DNA of 64,000 bases, taken from the NCBI RefSeq assembly GCF_040361275.1, contig NZ_APNH01000005.1, positions 124,001 through 188,000 of the forward strand. Reading direction: 5' to 3'. This document shows positions 47,258-55,014 of this stretch, piece after piece. The notes beneath the pieces were generated by a model, which was given only the letters and a program-made list of their open reading frames with translations, did not search any database and had not been told where the DNA came from. The position numbers were made by a program, and so were the translations under genes. Source of the stretch: Salinisphaera sp. T31B1 (GTDB taxonomy: Bacteria > Pseudomonadota > Gammaproteobacteria > Nevskiales > Salinisphaeraceae). The number at the start of each line of letters is the position of its first letter. Positions within the stretch are counted from its first letter, which is position 1.

Positions 47258-47890
47258 ATGGGGCCGCCGATGGCAGCCATGTCGAGAGCGGTGCGCGGCG
47301 CGCATCTTCGCTATTACCAGCCACAGACCTGTGGCCGGGCGCAAATCGAGCGCTTCGTGACCGAGTGCTATGCGCGCCAGTACGGCGCGCGCCTGGCTGA
47401 TTTCTTCCCGCATCAGCTGGCTCTGTTCGACGAAGCAGGCCTGAGAGGTTGTCTGGGCTTCCGACCCGCCGACGCCGGCGGGCTGTTTCTCGAGCAGTAC
47501 CTCGATGCCCCGGTCGATACGCTGCTGGGCGGGCGCTTGGGGATGGTTGCCCACCGGTCGGACGTGGTCGAGGTCGGTGGGCTGGCCGCGGACTGGTCCG
47601 GCGCCGCTCGGCGGCTGATCCTCATGGCCATCGGTTGGCTGGGTGCGGCGGGCTATCGCATCGCCGCATTCACCGCCACCCGCAGTCTGGTCAACAGTTT
47701 TCGTCGTCTCCAGCTGCAGCCGTTGGACCTGGGCCTGGCCGAGCCGTCCCGGCTTGCGCGCAGCGACACCGACTGGGGCCGGTATTACGACCATGGACCC
47801 CATGTCTATGCCGGTCTGATCGGAATCGGGCCGGCGACGCGCGTGCCCGCTGCGGCCGAGCCGGTATCAAGCCAGCCACAGCCATGTTGA
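47258..47890 (+). CDS. Thermostable-hemolysin family protein
   Basis: The 210-residue protein matches the family named after Vibrio thermostable hemolysin (PF12261). Typical stretches are ERFVTECYARQYGARLADFFPHQLALF (from ERFVTE to QLALF), LFLEQYLD, EVGGLAA and FTATRSLVNSFRRLQL. No secretion signal is seen, and the fold resembles acyltransferases of the GNAT/AHL-synthase type, so an enzyme role is more likely than pore formation (inference). It opens a seven-gene run and overlaps the ligase gene by 7 bases. Starts at 47258, 47270 or 47279 are possible. Confidence 0.85.
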   Translation: MGPPMAAMSRAVRGAHLRYYQPQTCGRAQIERFVTECYARQYGARLADFFPHQLALFDEAGLRGCLGFRPADAGGLFLEQYLDAPVDTLLGGRLGMVAHRSDVVEVGGLAADWSGAARRLILMAIGWLGAAGYRIAAFTATRSLVNSFRRLQLQPLDLGLAEPSRLARSDTDWGRYYDHGPHVYAGLIGIGPATRVPAAAEPVSSQPQPC

Positions 47891-49350
47891 ACCCCGGCTG
47901 GCTCAATACCAACTGCGCAGTCGCCGGACCGGCACTTCACCTGGATCGGCGCGGCCTGGAGCAGGCCATCGACGGCTGGCGAGCGAGCTTCACGGATCTG
48001 GGAGCCAAGGTGGTCGGCCTGTTCGCCGACAACGGCCCGCACTGGTTGAGCTGCGATCTGGCCATGCTCGCGGGCGACGTCGTGGCCGTGCCGCTGCCGT
48101 CGTTCTTTTCCGATAGTCAGCTGATTCATGCGATCGAGCGTGCGGGCATCGATCACGTGGTAGCCGACGATCCGTATCGGCTGACGGGGCTTGGCCTGGG
48201 ACTGCAGTCAGCCGGCCGCTGCCATGGCTTCGAGCTGCTCGCGCGTGGCGACGTCGAGCCCGTCGCGCTTCACGCCGGCACCACCAAGATCACGTTCACG
48301 TCGGGCAGCACCGGCACCCCCAAGGGTGTATGCCTGGATCAGACGAGTGCGCTGCGGCTGGCCGCGACGCTGGGCGATGTACTGGCCGAGCTGGGCATCA
48401 CCCGGCATCTGAGCGTACTGCCCTTTGCGACGCTGCTGGAGAATGTGGCCGGTGCCTATGCCGCGCTGGGCGTGGGCGCGACCGTACTCGCCGTGCCCCT
48501 GGCCCATATCGGTTTCGGCGGTGCCGGCGGATTCGATCCCACCCGGCTGCTGTCGTGTCTTCACCAGTACACGCCCGACAGCGTCATCCTGTTGCCCGAA
48601 CTGCTGCGCGCGCTCGTACAGATGGGCGAAGCCGGCGCGCCGATGCCGGGCTCACTCAAGTTCGTGGCCGTCGGTGGCGGCAAGGTCGGGGTCGGGCTGG
48701 TCGAGCGGGCCTGCGCGCTGGGCTTGCCGGTTTACGAAGGCTACGGGCTATCGGAATGCGCATCGGTGGTCAGTCTCAACCTGCCAGGCGCTGCGCGTCC
48801 GGGCAGTGTGGGCCGTGCGCTGCCGCACGCACGGGTACGGCTGGCCGATGACGGCGAGATTCACGTGATCGGCAGCGCGATGCGCGGCTATCTGGGCGAA
48901 GCGCCGGCCCCGGCCGAGATTGCCACAGGCGATCTGGGAGCCTTTGACGACGATGGCTACCTGTACGTGCGCGGGCGCAAGAAAAACCAGTTCATCACCA
49001 GTTTCGGCCGCAACGTCAATCCGGAATGGCCCGAGGCCGTGCTGCTGCAACACACGGCGCTGCGCCAAGCGGCGGTGTTCGGCGAGGCCATGCCGATCAA
49101 TGTCGCAGTTCTGGTGGCTGCACCCGGCGCAGTCGATGCCGATCTCGATGCGGCCGTCCAGGCAGCCAACCACGTGCTACCCGTTTATGCGCGCATCGGC
49201 GCGTGGCTGAGAGCCGATGCGCCGTTCTCTGCGTTCAATTCACAGGCCACCGGCAACGGTCGATTGCGACGCGAAGCCGTGGCCGCTTGTTACGAGACAC
49301 GTATTGCCGAACTCGCGAGCGCGATGCGAGCGGCTTCCCATCCAGGCTGA
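47884..49350 (+). CDS. AMP-forming acyl ligase (ANL superfamily)
   Basis: The 488-residue adenylating enzyme has its phosphate loop TFTSGSTGTPKG at 137-148, YEGYGLSEC at 284-292, TGD at 348-350 and the hinge GRKKNQFITSFGRN at 364-377. The C-terminal A10 region reads NGRLRR (458-463), so Arg replaces the usual catalytic lysine. It should activate a carboxylic or fatty acid as acyl-AMP, perhaps to acyl-CoA. It is shorter than typical long-chain acyl-CoA synthetases. Its start lies inside the end of the hemolysin-family gene, so translation is coupled. Confidence 0.88.
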   Translation: MLNPGWLNTNCAVAGPALHLDRRGLEQAIDGWRASFTDLGAKVVGLFADNGPHWLSCDLAMLAGDVVAVPLPSFFSDSQLIHAIERAGIDHVVADDPYRLTGLGLGLQSAGRCHGFELLARGDVEPVALHAGTTKITFTSGSTGTPKGVCLDQTSALRLAATLGDVLAELGITRHLSVLPFATLLENVAGAYAALGVGATVLAVPLAHIGFGGAGGFDPTRLLSCLHQYTPDSVILLPELLRALVQMGEAGAPMPGSLKFVAVGGGKVGVGLVERACALGLPVYEGYGLSECASVVSLNLPGAARPGSVGRALPHARVRLADDGEIHVIGSAMRGYLGEAPAPAEIATGDLGAFDDDGYLYVRGRKKNQFITSFGRNVNPEWPEAVLLQHTALRQAAVFGEAMPINVAVLVAAPGAVDADLDAAVQAANHVLPVYARIGAWLRADAPFSAFNSQATGNGRLRREAVAACYETRIAELASAMRAASHPG

Positions 49351-49370
49351 ACCGATAAAGGCAGACCCCT

Positions 49371-50042
49371 ATGAATTTCTACGATCAACTCCAGGCCGAT
49401 ACCGCCGCCGATCGCGAATACCTGCGCTCGGCACCGATCATTCGCGCGGTGTTCGACGGCCGGGTCACGCGTGACAGCTATATCGCGTTCCTGACCCAAG
49501 CCTATCACCACGTCAAGCATACGGTGCCACTGCTCATGGCCTGCGGGTCGCGTCTACCCGCGCGTCTGGAATGGTTGCGCGAGGCGCTGGGCGAATATAT
49601 CGAAGAAGAGATGGGCCACCAGGAGTGGATCCTGGCCGATATAGACCGGGTGGGCGGTGATGCCCAGGCGGTTCGCGAGGGTGGCCCGGCCATGGCAACC
49701 GAGCTGATGGTCAGCTATGCCTATCACGTGGTCGATCGGGGTAACCCGGTGGGGTTCTTCGGCATGGTGAACGTGCTGGAGGGCACCAGCATCGAGCTGG
49801 CCACACCGGCCGCCGAGATCATCCGCAAGCAACTCGGCCTGCCGGACAAGGCGCTGACTTATCTCAATACCCACGGCAGTCTCGATCAGGACCATATCAA
49901 GTTCTTCGAGCAGCTCATGAACCGACTGGAGGATGACCAGGACAAGGCTGCGGTCACGCATGTGGCCCGGGTCATCTTCCGGCTTTACGGCGACATGTTC
50001 CGCGGCCTGCCGGTGCCCGACGAAAATCGGGCGGTCTCATGA
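49371..50042 (+). CDS. Haem-oxygenase-like di-iron oxidase (TenA/PqqC-like fold)
   Basis: The 223-residue all-helical protein carries a likely metal site: the carboxylate cluster E75/E78-E80 with H83 (EYIEEEMGH), E137 (NVLEGTS), and H168-x3-D172-x2-H175 (THGSLDQDHIKFFE). The last spacing is that of the His/Asp/His ligands of the di-iron enzyme CADD. HDO enzymes such as UndA, BesC and SznF use oxygen to cleave or oxidise fatty or amino acids. An oxidation of the acyl product of the neighbouring ligase is plausible. AAAGG precedes the ATG, and its stop overlaps the next start (ATGA). Confidence 0.82.
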   Translation: MNFYDQLQADTAADREYLRSAPIIRAVFDGRVTRDSYIAFLTQAYHHVKHTVPLLMACGSRLPARLEWLREALGEYIEEEMGHQEWILADIDRVGGDAQAVREGGPAMATELMVSYAYHVVDRGNPVGFFGMVNVLEGTSIELATPAAEIIRKQLGLPDKALTYLNTHGSLDQDHIKFFEQLMNRLEDDQDKAAVTHVARVIFRLYGDMFRGLPVPDENRAVS

Positions 50043-50836
50043 AGATCGCCGACGCGCGCGTACTGCTTACCGGTGCCACCGGCGGTATCGGTCAGGCCAT
50101 CGCTACCCATCTGGCGGCGCAGGGCGCTTGTCTGCTGCTCAGCGGCCGCCGCGAGCGTGAACTCGAACAGATGGCTACGGGCCTGCGTGAGTCCGGCGCG
50201 CGGGTGGCCATCGCCCCGGCCGATCTGGGCGACGGGGGGGCGCTGTCGAACCTGGCCGAGATCGCCGGCGGTTGGCAAGGCGGTGTGAACGTGGTGGTGC
50301 ACAACGCCGGCATCAACGTGAGCGGCTTGCTGGAATCGATCGATACGACGGCGATCGCCGACGTCATGGCCGCCAATGTCGTCGCCCCCATCCAGCTTAC
50401 GCGCCTGCTGTTACCGGGGCTGCTGGAACGCAGCGAGGCCCAGCTGCTGTTCATGGGGTCGGGTTTCGGCACGCTCGGTTATCCCGGCTTTTCGATCTAC
50501 AGCGCCAGCAAGTTCGCGCTGCGAGGCTTCGCCGAGGCGCTGCGTCGGGAAGTCGCCGATACCAACCTCTCGGTTTCGCTGTTGGCCCCCCGTGCGGTGG
50601 ACACCCCGATCAACGATGCCCGGGTACGCGGTCTGCAAGGCGCGCTGAAAATGGCGGTCGATCCGCCGGCCCGTATCGCCGCGGCCGTGGCCGGGCTCAT
50701 CGAAAAGCCACGTGCCGAGTGCCAGGTCGGCTGGCCGGAACGCATGTTCATGCGTGTAAACCGGTTTGCGCCGAGTCTGGTGGATGGCTCACTGCGGCGG
50801 CAGTTGCCCGAGATTCGTGCCCATCTGAAACCATGA
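50039..50836 (+). CDS. Short-chain dehydrogenase/reductase
   Basis: The 265-residue classical SDR has TGATGGIG at 11-18, HNAG at 88-91, S141 and the Y154-x3-K158 pair (IYSASKFALRG). The residues after the second strand (SGRRER) favour NADP(H). It resembles SDRs acting on long acyl or keto groups. It is coupled to the di-iron oxidase gene by ATGA and probably carries out a later redox step of the same pathway. Confidence 0.9.
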   Translation: MKIADARVLLTGATGGIGQAIATHLAAQGACLLLSGRRERELEQMATGLRESGARVAIAPADLGDGGALSNLAEIAGGWQGGVNVVVHNAGINVSGLLESIDTTAIADVMAANVVAPIQLTRLLLPGLLERSEAQLLFMGSGFGTLGYPGFSIYSASKFALRGFAEALRREVADTNLSVSLLAPRAVDTPINDARVRGLQGALKMAVDPPARIAAAVAGLIEKPRAECQVGWPERMFMRVNRFAPSLVDGSLRRQLPEIRAHLKP

Positions 50837-50879
50837 GCGGCGCGGACAACCTCCGGCTGCGTGAAAAGGAACTCGTTCG

Positions 50880-51536
50880 ATGAAAAAGCTGCTGTGGCTT
50901 TATCTCCTCATATTGATGATGCCGTTCACGACGGCGTGGGCCGCCAGCGGTCTGGATGCGCGACTGCTAGCGCTGCAGCACGGCTGGGCACATGCCAATT
51001 ATGAAGTCGACTCAGACAAGGCACGGGCCGAGGCGTTCGCTGCCCTCGAACCCGAAGCCCAAGCATTGGTCGACGATTATCCGGGACGCGCGGAGCCTCT
51101 GATCTGGCAAGGCATCGTCCGTTCCGGCCATGCCGGTGCCAAGGGCGGACTCGGGGCCTTGAGTCTGGTGAAAAAGGCACGCGAGGATTTCGATACCGCG
51201 ATTCGTATCGATCCGCGAGCACTCCAGGGATCGGCTTATACGAGCCTCGGTGTGCTTTACTACAAGGTGCCCGGTTGGCCATTGGCCTTTGGTGACGACG
51301 ACAAGGCGCAGAGTAATCTGGAACACGCGTTGGCGATCAATCCCGACGGAATCGACCCGAACTATTTCTATGCCGAGTTTCTCGCCGAGCGCAAGAAGGA
51401 TTACGCACAGGCGCTGTTGTTCCTCGACAAGGCCGATGCCGCAAAGCCTCGCCCGGCCCGACCACTGGCCGACGCAGGCCGTCGCCGAGAGATCGCTGCA
51501 CTGCGATCACGGGTAGAACAGCATGTCGGCGAGTGA
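50880..51536 (+). CDS. Exported TPR-like protein
   Basis: The 218-residue protein has a signal peptide (MKKLLWLYLLILMMPFTTAWA) and then helical repeats of TPR type: EPLIWQGIVRSGHAGAKGG, ALQGSAYTSLGVLYYKVPGWP and DPNYFYAEFLAERKKDYAQAL. The phrase VLYYKVPGWPLAFGDDDKA recurs in similar periplasmic TPR proteins. It likely acts in the periplasm as a partner protein. Its end overlaps the response-regulator gene by 14 bases, so it belongs to the same transcript. Confidence 0.8.
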   Translation: MKKLLWLYLLILMMPFTTAWAASGLDARLLALQHGWAHANYEVDSDKARAEAFAALEPEAQALVDDYPGRAEPLIWQGIVRSGHAGAKGGLGALSLVKKAREDFDTAIRIDPRALQGSAYTSLGVLYYKVPGWPLAFGDDDKAQSNLEHALAINPDGIDPNYFYAEFLAERKKDYAQALLFLDKADAAKPRPARPLADAGRRREIAALRSRVEQHVGE

Positions 51537-52206
51537 GGGCGTGGCCTCGGTATTGATCGTCGAGGACGACGAGTCGCTGCGTCTGGGCCTGGAGCGCGGC
51601 TTGACGCAGGCTCGGTATGCATCGGTGTCGGTCGGCGATGCCGCCTCGGCCCTGGCGGCACTGGCCAAGCACGAGTTCGCGGCCGTGGTGCTGGATCTGG
51701 GGCTGCCCGACCTGGACGGTGTCGCGCTGCTCAAACGGATTCGTGCCGAAGGGTTCGCCGTGCCGGTGGTGATTCTCAGTGCGCGCGATGCCCTGGACGA
51801 ACGTGTGCGAGGCCTGGATGCGGGAGCGGACGACTACGTGCTCAAGCCCTTTGCGCTCCAGGAACTCATGGCGCGTGTCAGAGCGGCGATCCGCCGCGGC
51901 GTCGGCCAGGCCAGCCATCGTCTGTCACACGGCGATGTAGCCCTGGACACCGCGGCATGGCAGGCTCAGTTGAAAGGCCGTCCGCTGGCCTTGAGTCGAC
52001 GCCAGTTCGCAGTGCTGGCCGAGTTGTTGCGCAACGAGGGGCGGGTGTTGACGCCGGATCATCTAGAGGCGGCGGTGTACGGCTGGAACAGTGATATCGA
52101 GAGCAACGCGATCCAGGTGCATATCCACGCATTGAGGCGCAAACTGCCGGCCGGATTCATTCAGACGGTACGCGGTGTGGGCTACATGGTCTGCGAGCGT
52201 CCGTGA
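51523..52206 (+). CDS. OmpR-family response regulator, QseB/PmrA type
   Basis: The 227-residue protein has a receiver domain with acidic residues E14-D16, the phosphorylation site D58 in VVLDLGLPDLDG and K108 in YVLKPF. A winged-helix DNA-binding domain follows, ending SNAIQVHIHALRRKL and TVRGVGYMV, wording close to QseB and PmrA. The stop overlaps the GTG start of the kinase gene. A direct repeat fitting such regulators lies in the promoter of this operon. Confidence 0.92.
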   Translation: MSASEGVASVLIVEDDESLRLGLERGLTQARYASVSVGDAASALAALAKHEFAAVVLDLGLPDLDGVALLKRIRAEGFAVPVVILSARDALDERVRGLDAGADDYVLKPFALQELMARVRAAIRRGVGQASHRLSHGDVALDTAAWQAQLKGRPLALSRRQFAVLAELLRNEGRVLTPDHLEAAVYGWNSDIESNAIQVHIHALRRKLPAGFIQTVRGVGYMVCERP

Positions 52207-53630
52207 CCCTGTGGCCGGGCTCTATTCGGGCGCGTCTGCTGATCGGTCTGCTGTTGGTCGGCATCGGCATGAACGCCGCGTTGCTTTCGTCGAGCTATCG
52301 CGCAGCGCGTCACGAGATCAACGAGTTGTTCGATGCACAGCTCGCCCAGTCGGCACGCGTTCTCGAAGGTGTGTTGGCGGCCGGGCCTGATCGCGCCGAT
52401 GATCGGTTGCGTCGTACGCTGGTCGAGCACGGTTGGCACGGTACGTCCGGCGACGACCGCGCAGACGATGAAGGCGACGAGGCGACGGCCGACGGTCACG
52501 AGTACGAAAGCAAGCTGGCTTTCCAGCTGCTCGACGGCTCGGGCACGATTCGTGCGCGCACACTCAGTGCGCCGGAACGGCCGTTCAGCGGCCAGACACG
52601 CGGATACGACACCGTGGAGCTGGCTGGTTACCAATGGCGAGTGTTCGTGCTGCCGCTCAGCGATGGCGACGGGCGTATCCAGGTTGGCCAGCGTGAGGAT
52701 ATCCGCGGCGAGCTCGAAGGTCGGATCGCCTGGAAGACCGTACAGAAGAGCCTCTACGGCCTGCCGCTGCTGGCCTTGCTGGTGTGGCTGCTGGTCAGCG
52801 TGGGGCTACGGCCGTTGTCCCGCTTGAGCGCAACCATCGGCCAGCGCGATGAAAGCCAGCTGGGTCCGGTGTCACTGGCCGGAACGCCGCGCGAATTGCA
52901 GCCGATCATCCGTGCGCTCAACAGCCTGTTCGAACGGCTGCGCGGCGCATGGGCGCGTGAGAGACGCTTTATCGATGAAGCCGCACACGAGCTGCGTACA
53001 CCGCTGGCCGCCATCCAGTTGCATGCCGAGTCGCTCAGCGCCGAACGCGATCCGGCGATGCGTGAGCGGATCATCGAGCGCCTGCTGGATGCCAGCAATC
53101 GCGGATCCCGCCTTGCCTCGCAGTTGTTGACGCTCGCACGGGTCGAGTCGAACGAGGCGCGCGTCGTGCTGCGGCCGATCGCACTGGCCCCGTTACTGCG
53201 TGAGGAGGCGGCCCTGCAGGCGCCGCTGGCCGCACGGGCGCACAGGGCCATCGAACTCGATGCGCCCGCCGATCTGCCGTTCGTGATGGCTGAGCCCGGC
53301 CTGCTCGGGCTGATGGTCCGGAATCTCATCGAGAACGCGCTGCGCTATACGGCCGAAGGCTCCACGGTCCATATCGCAGTGGTGCCCCAGGGTGACCATG
53401 TCTCGGTCCGTATCGTCGACGAGGGCCCGGGTATCCCCCGCCCGGCACGCGAACGGGCCATGGCACGTTTTTCGAGTCTGAGCGACGGCCGTTCGGGTAG
53501 CGGCCTCGGGCTGGCCATCTGCAGCCGGATTGCCGAGCAGCATCGAAGCCAGGTGGAACTGCTCGACCGGCCGGACGGCCAAGCTGGATTGTGTGTGCAG
53601 ATACGGCTGATAGCGGCCTCGATACAATGA
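52203..53630 (+). CDS. Sensor histidine kinase, QseC/PmrB type
   Basis: The 475-residue kinase has two membrane segments (about 11-31 and 186-202) flanking a periplasmic sensor of about 150 residues. A HAMP-like linker follows, then the phospho-acceptor H262 in DEAAHELRTPLAA and the ATPase motifs NLIENALRYT, DEGPGIP and GSGLGLAIC. The sensor holds a strongly acidic patch at residues 84-100 (nine Asp/Glu), which could bind cations or cationic peptides. The GTG start overlaps the regulator's stop (GTGA). Confidence 0.92.
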   Translation: MTLWPGSIRARLLIGLLLVGIGMNAALLSSSYRAARHEINELFDAQLAQSARVLEGVLAAGPDRADDRLRRTLVEHGWHGTSGDDRADDEGDEATADGHEYESKLAFQLLDGSGTIRARTLSAPERPFSGQTRGYDTVELAGYQWRVFVLPLSDGDGRIQVGQREDIRGELEGRIAWKTVQKSLYGLPLLALLVWLLVSVGLRPLSRLSATIGQRDESQLGPVSLAGTPRELQPIIRALNSLFERLRGAWARERRFIDEAAHELRTPLAAIQLHAESLSAERDPAMRERIIERLLDASNRGSRLASQLLTLARVESNEARVVLRPIALAPLLREEAALQAPLAARAHRAIELDAPADLPFVMAEPGLLGLMVRNLIENALRYTAEGSTVHIAVVPQGDHVSVRIVDEGPGIPRPARERAMARFSSLSDGRSGSGLGLAICSRIAEQHRSQVELLDRPDGQAGLCVQIRLIAASIQ

Positions 53631-53703
53631 TTGCTACTGCAAACGTGATCCTCACAACCCGTGTGTTAGAGTCGAAGACGTTATTCGAATCTACGGAGCA
53701 GGT

Positions 53704-54930
53704 ATGGCAGAGAAGAATCCCGACAAGGGTTACGTGGCCCTGCTCGGCTGGTCGCTGGGTGCGATCGAGGCGGCGGATCGGTTCGATCGTCGCTATGTCG
53801 TGGTCGCCCCGGACTGGGCCGAGACATACTGCCAGGAACACGATATTCCCTATATCCCGTGGAATTTCGAGCGCTTGAACGATCGCTCGCTGGAAATCGC
53901 GGAGAAACTCAAGGAAGCCGGTGTCGACGTCGCCATTCCGCTGTTCGAGGAAACCGTGGAATGGTCCGGCGCGATCAACGCCGTGCTCATGGACAACCCG
54001 CGCCTGCACGGTCAGGCGGTACTGTTCCGCGACAAGGCGCTGATGAAGCGGCGCGCCCAGCTGGGCGGCATACGCGTGGGCATCTTCGAGGAAGCGCACG
54101 AAAAGGATGACGTGGTCCGCTTTCTCAAACGTGTCAACCAGACGCTGCTCAAGCTCGACGGTGACCCGGACGATCCGATCCATCTCAAAGCCTTCGACAA
54201 GGCCGGCTGCCTGGGTCATCGGATGATCCGTACGCCCGAGGAAGTCGACGCCATTCCGGACAGCGAGTTTCCGCTGCTCATGGAAAGTCATCTAGACGGC
54301 TGGGAGTTCGCGGTCGAGGCGTGGATCTGGGACGGCAAGATCCAGTTTCTGAATATCTCGGAGTACGTGACGCTGGGCTATTCGGTGTTCGTGCCGGCAA
54401 CGCCGGAACTCGAGAGCTGGCGTACGTTGATCACCGAACAGATCGAGAAGCTCATCAAGACCTTCGACATCAAGTTCGGCCAGATTCATCCGGAGTATTT
54501 CGTGACCTCGGACGGCACGATGTACTTTGGCGAGGTTGCTTATCGTCCGCCGGGTTTCAAGGCCTTCGAACTGATCGAGCGTGCCTACGGCTTCAATGCC
54601 TATCAGGCGTCAATTCTCGTATTCGATCCGAAAACGACGGCCGAAGAGGTCGAAGCCTTTTTTCCGGAGCCGGTCAAGGACGCGCTGGGCTATGCAGGCT
54701 GTTTCGGGGTGTATCCGCGCCGCCGTGTGGTCAGCAAACTGGAAGTGCCCAAGGAGACCGAGGATCACCCGTACTTCGATTTCCATGAGCTGACGGCACC
54801 GATGCAGGAGACAGTCACCAAACGCTCGGCGTTCGGGACCCACTGGGGTCTGGTGTTCTTCTTCGGCGACAATCCGCACAAGCTGCGGGATCTGCTCAAG
54901 CATCAGGAAGAGTTGGACTTCTACGTCTAG
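53704..54930 (+). CDS. ATP-grasp enzyme of unknown substrate
   Basis: The 408-residue protein is probably a carboxylate-amine ligase. An N-terminal Rossmann-like part (KGYVALLGWSLGAIEAADRF) leads to the ATP-grasp core: FPLLMESHLDGWEFAVEAWI and, near the end of the core, KFGQIHPEYFVTSDG with YFGEVAYRPPGFKAFEL. The Glu and Arg of GEVAYRPPG take the place of the usual metal and phosphate ligands in E-x-N-x-R. The substrate is not recognisable. It starts 73 bases after the kinase gene and could be cotranscribed, and it is convergent with the papain-like gene. Confidence 0.82.
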   Translation: MAEKNPDKGYVALLGWSLGAIEAADRFDRRYVVVAPDWAETYCQEHDIPYIPWNFERLNDRSLEIAEKLKEAGVDVAIPLFEETVEWSGAINAVLMDNPRLHGQAVLFRDKALMKRRAQLGGIRVGIFEEAHEKDDVVRFLKRVNQTLLKLDGDPDDPIHLKAFDKAGCLGHRMIRTPEEVDAIPDSEFPLLMESHLDGWEFAVEAWIWDGKIQFLNISEYVTLGYSVFVPATPELESWRTLITEQIEKLIKTFDIKFGQIHPEYFVTSDGTMYFGEVAYRPPGFKAFELIERAYGFNAYQASILVFDPKTTAEEVEAFFPEPVKDALGYAGCFGVYPRRRVVSKLEVPKETEDHPYFDFHELTAPMQETVTKRSAFGTHWGLVFFFGDNPHKLRDLLKHQEELDFYV

Positions 54931-54963
54931 CGTCGACTCGTGCCGTCTTGACGGCTCATCACC

Positions 54964-54998
54964 AAAGCCCGTGCCGGCTCCGCCGACACGGGCTTTTT
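54964..54998. terminator. Intrinsic terminator between the ATP-grasp and papain-like genes
   Basis: GCCCGTG and CACGGGC form the base of a hairpin extended by CGG/CCG, with five T residues on the plus strand and AAA before it (TTT on the minus strand). It is strongest for the ATP-grasp gene and may serve both convergent genes. Confidence 0.85.
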
Positions 54999-55014
54999 CA
55001 TGAGCGGCGAGTCG

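Noticed and set aside
47258..47890. The hemolysin-family gene as a secreted toxin
   Set aside because: There is no signal peptide or membrane-active region, and the gene sits in an operon of metabolic enzymes; the name is historical.
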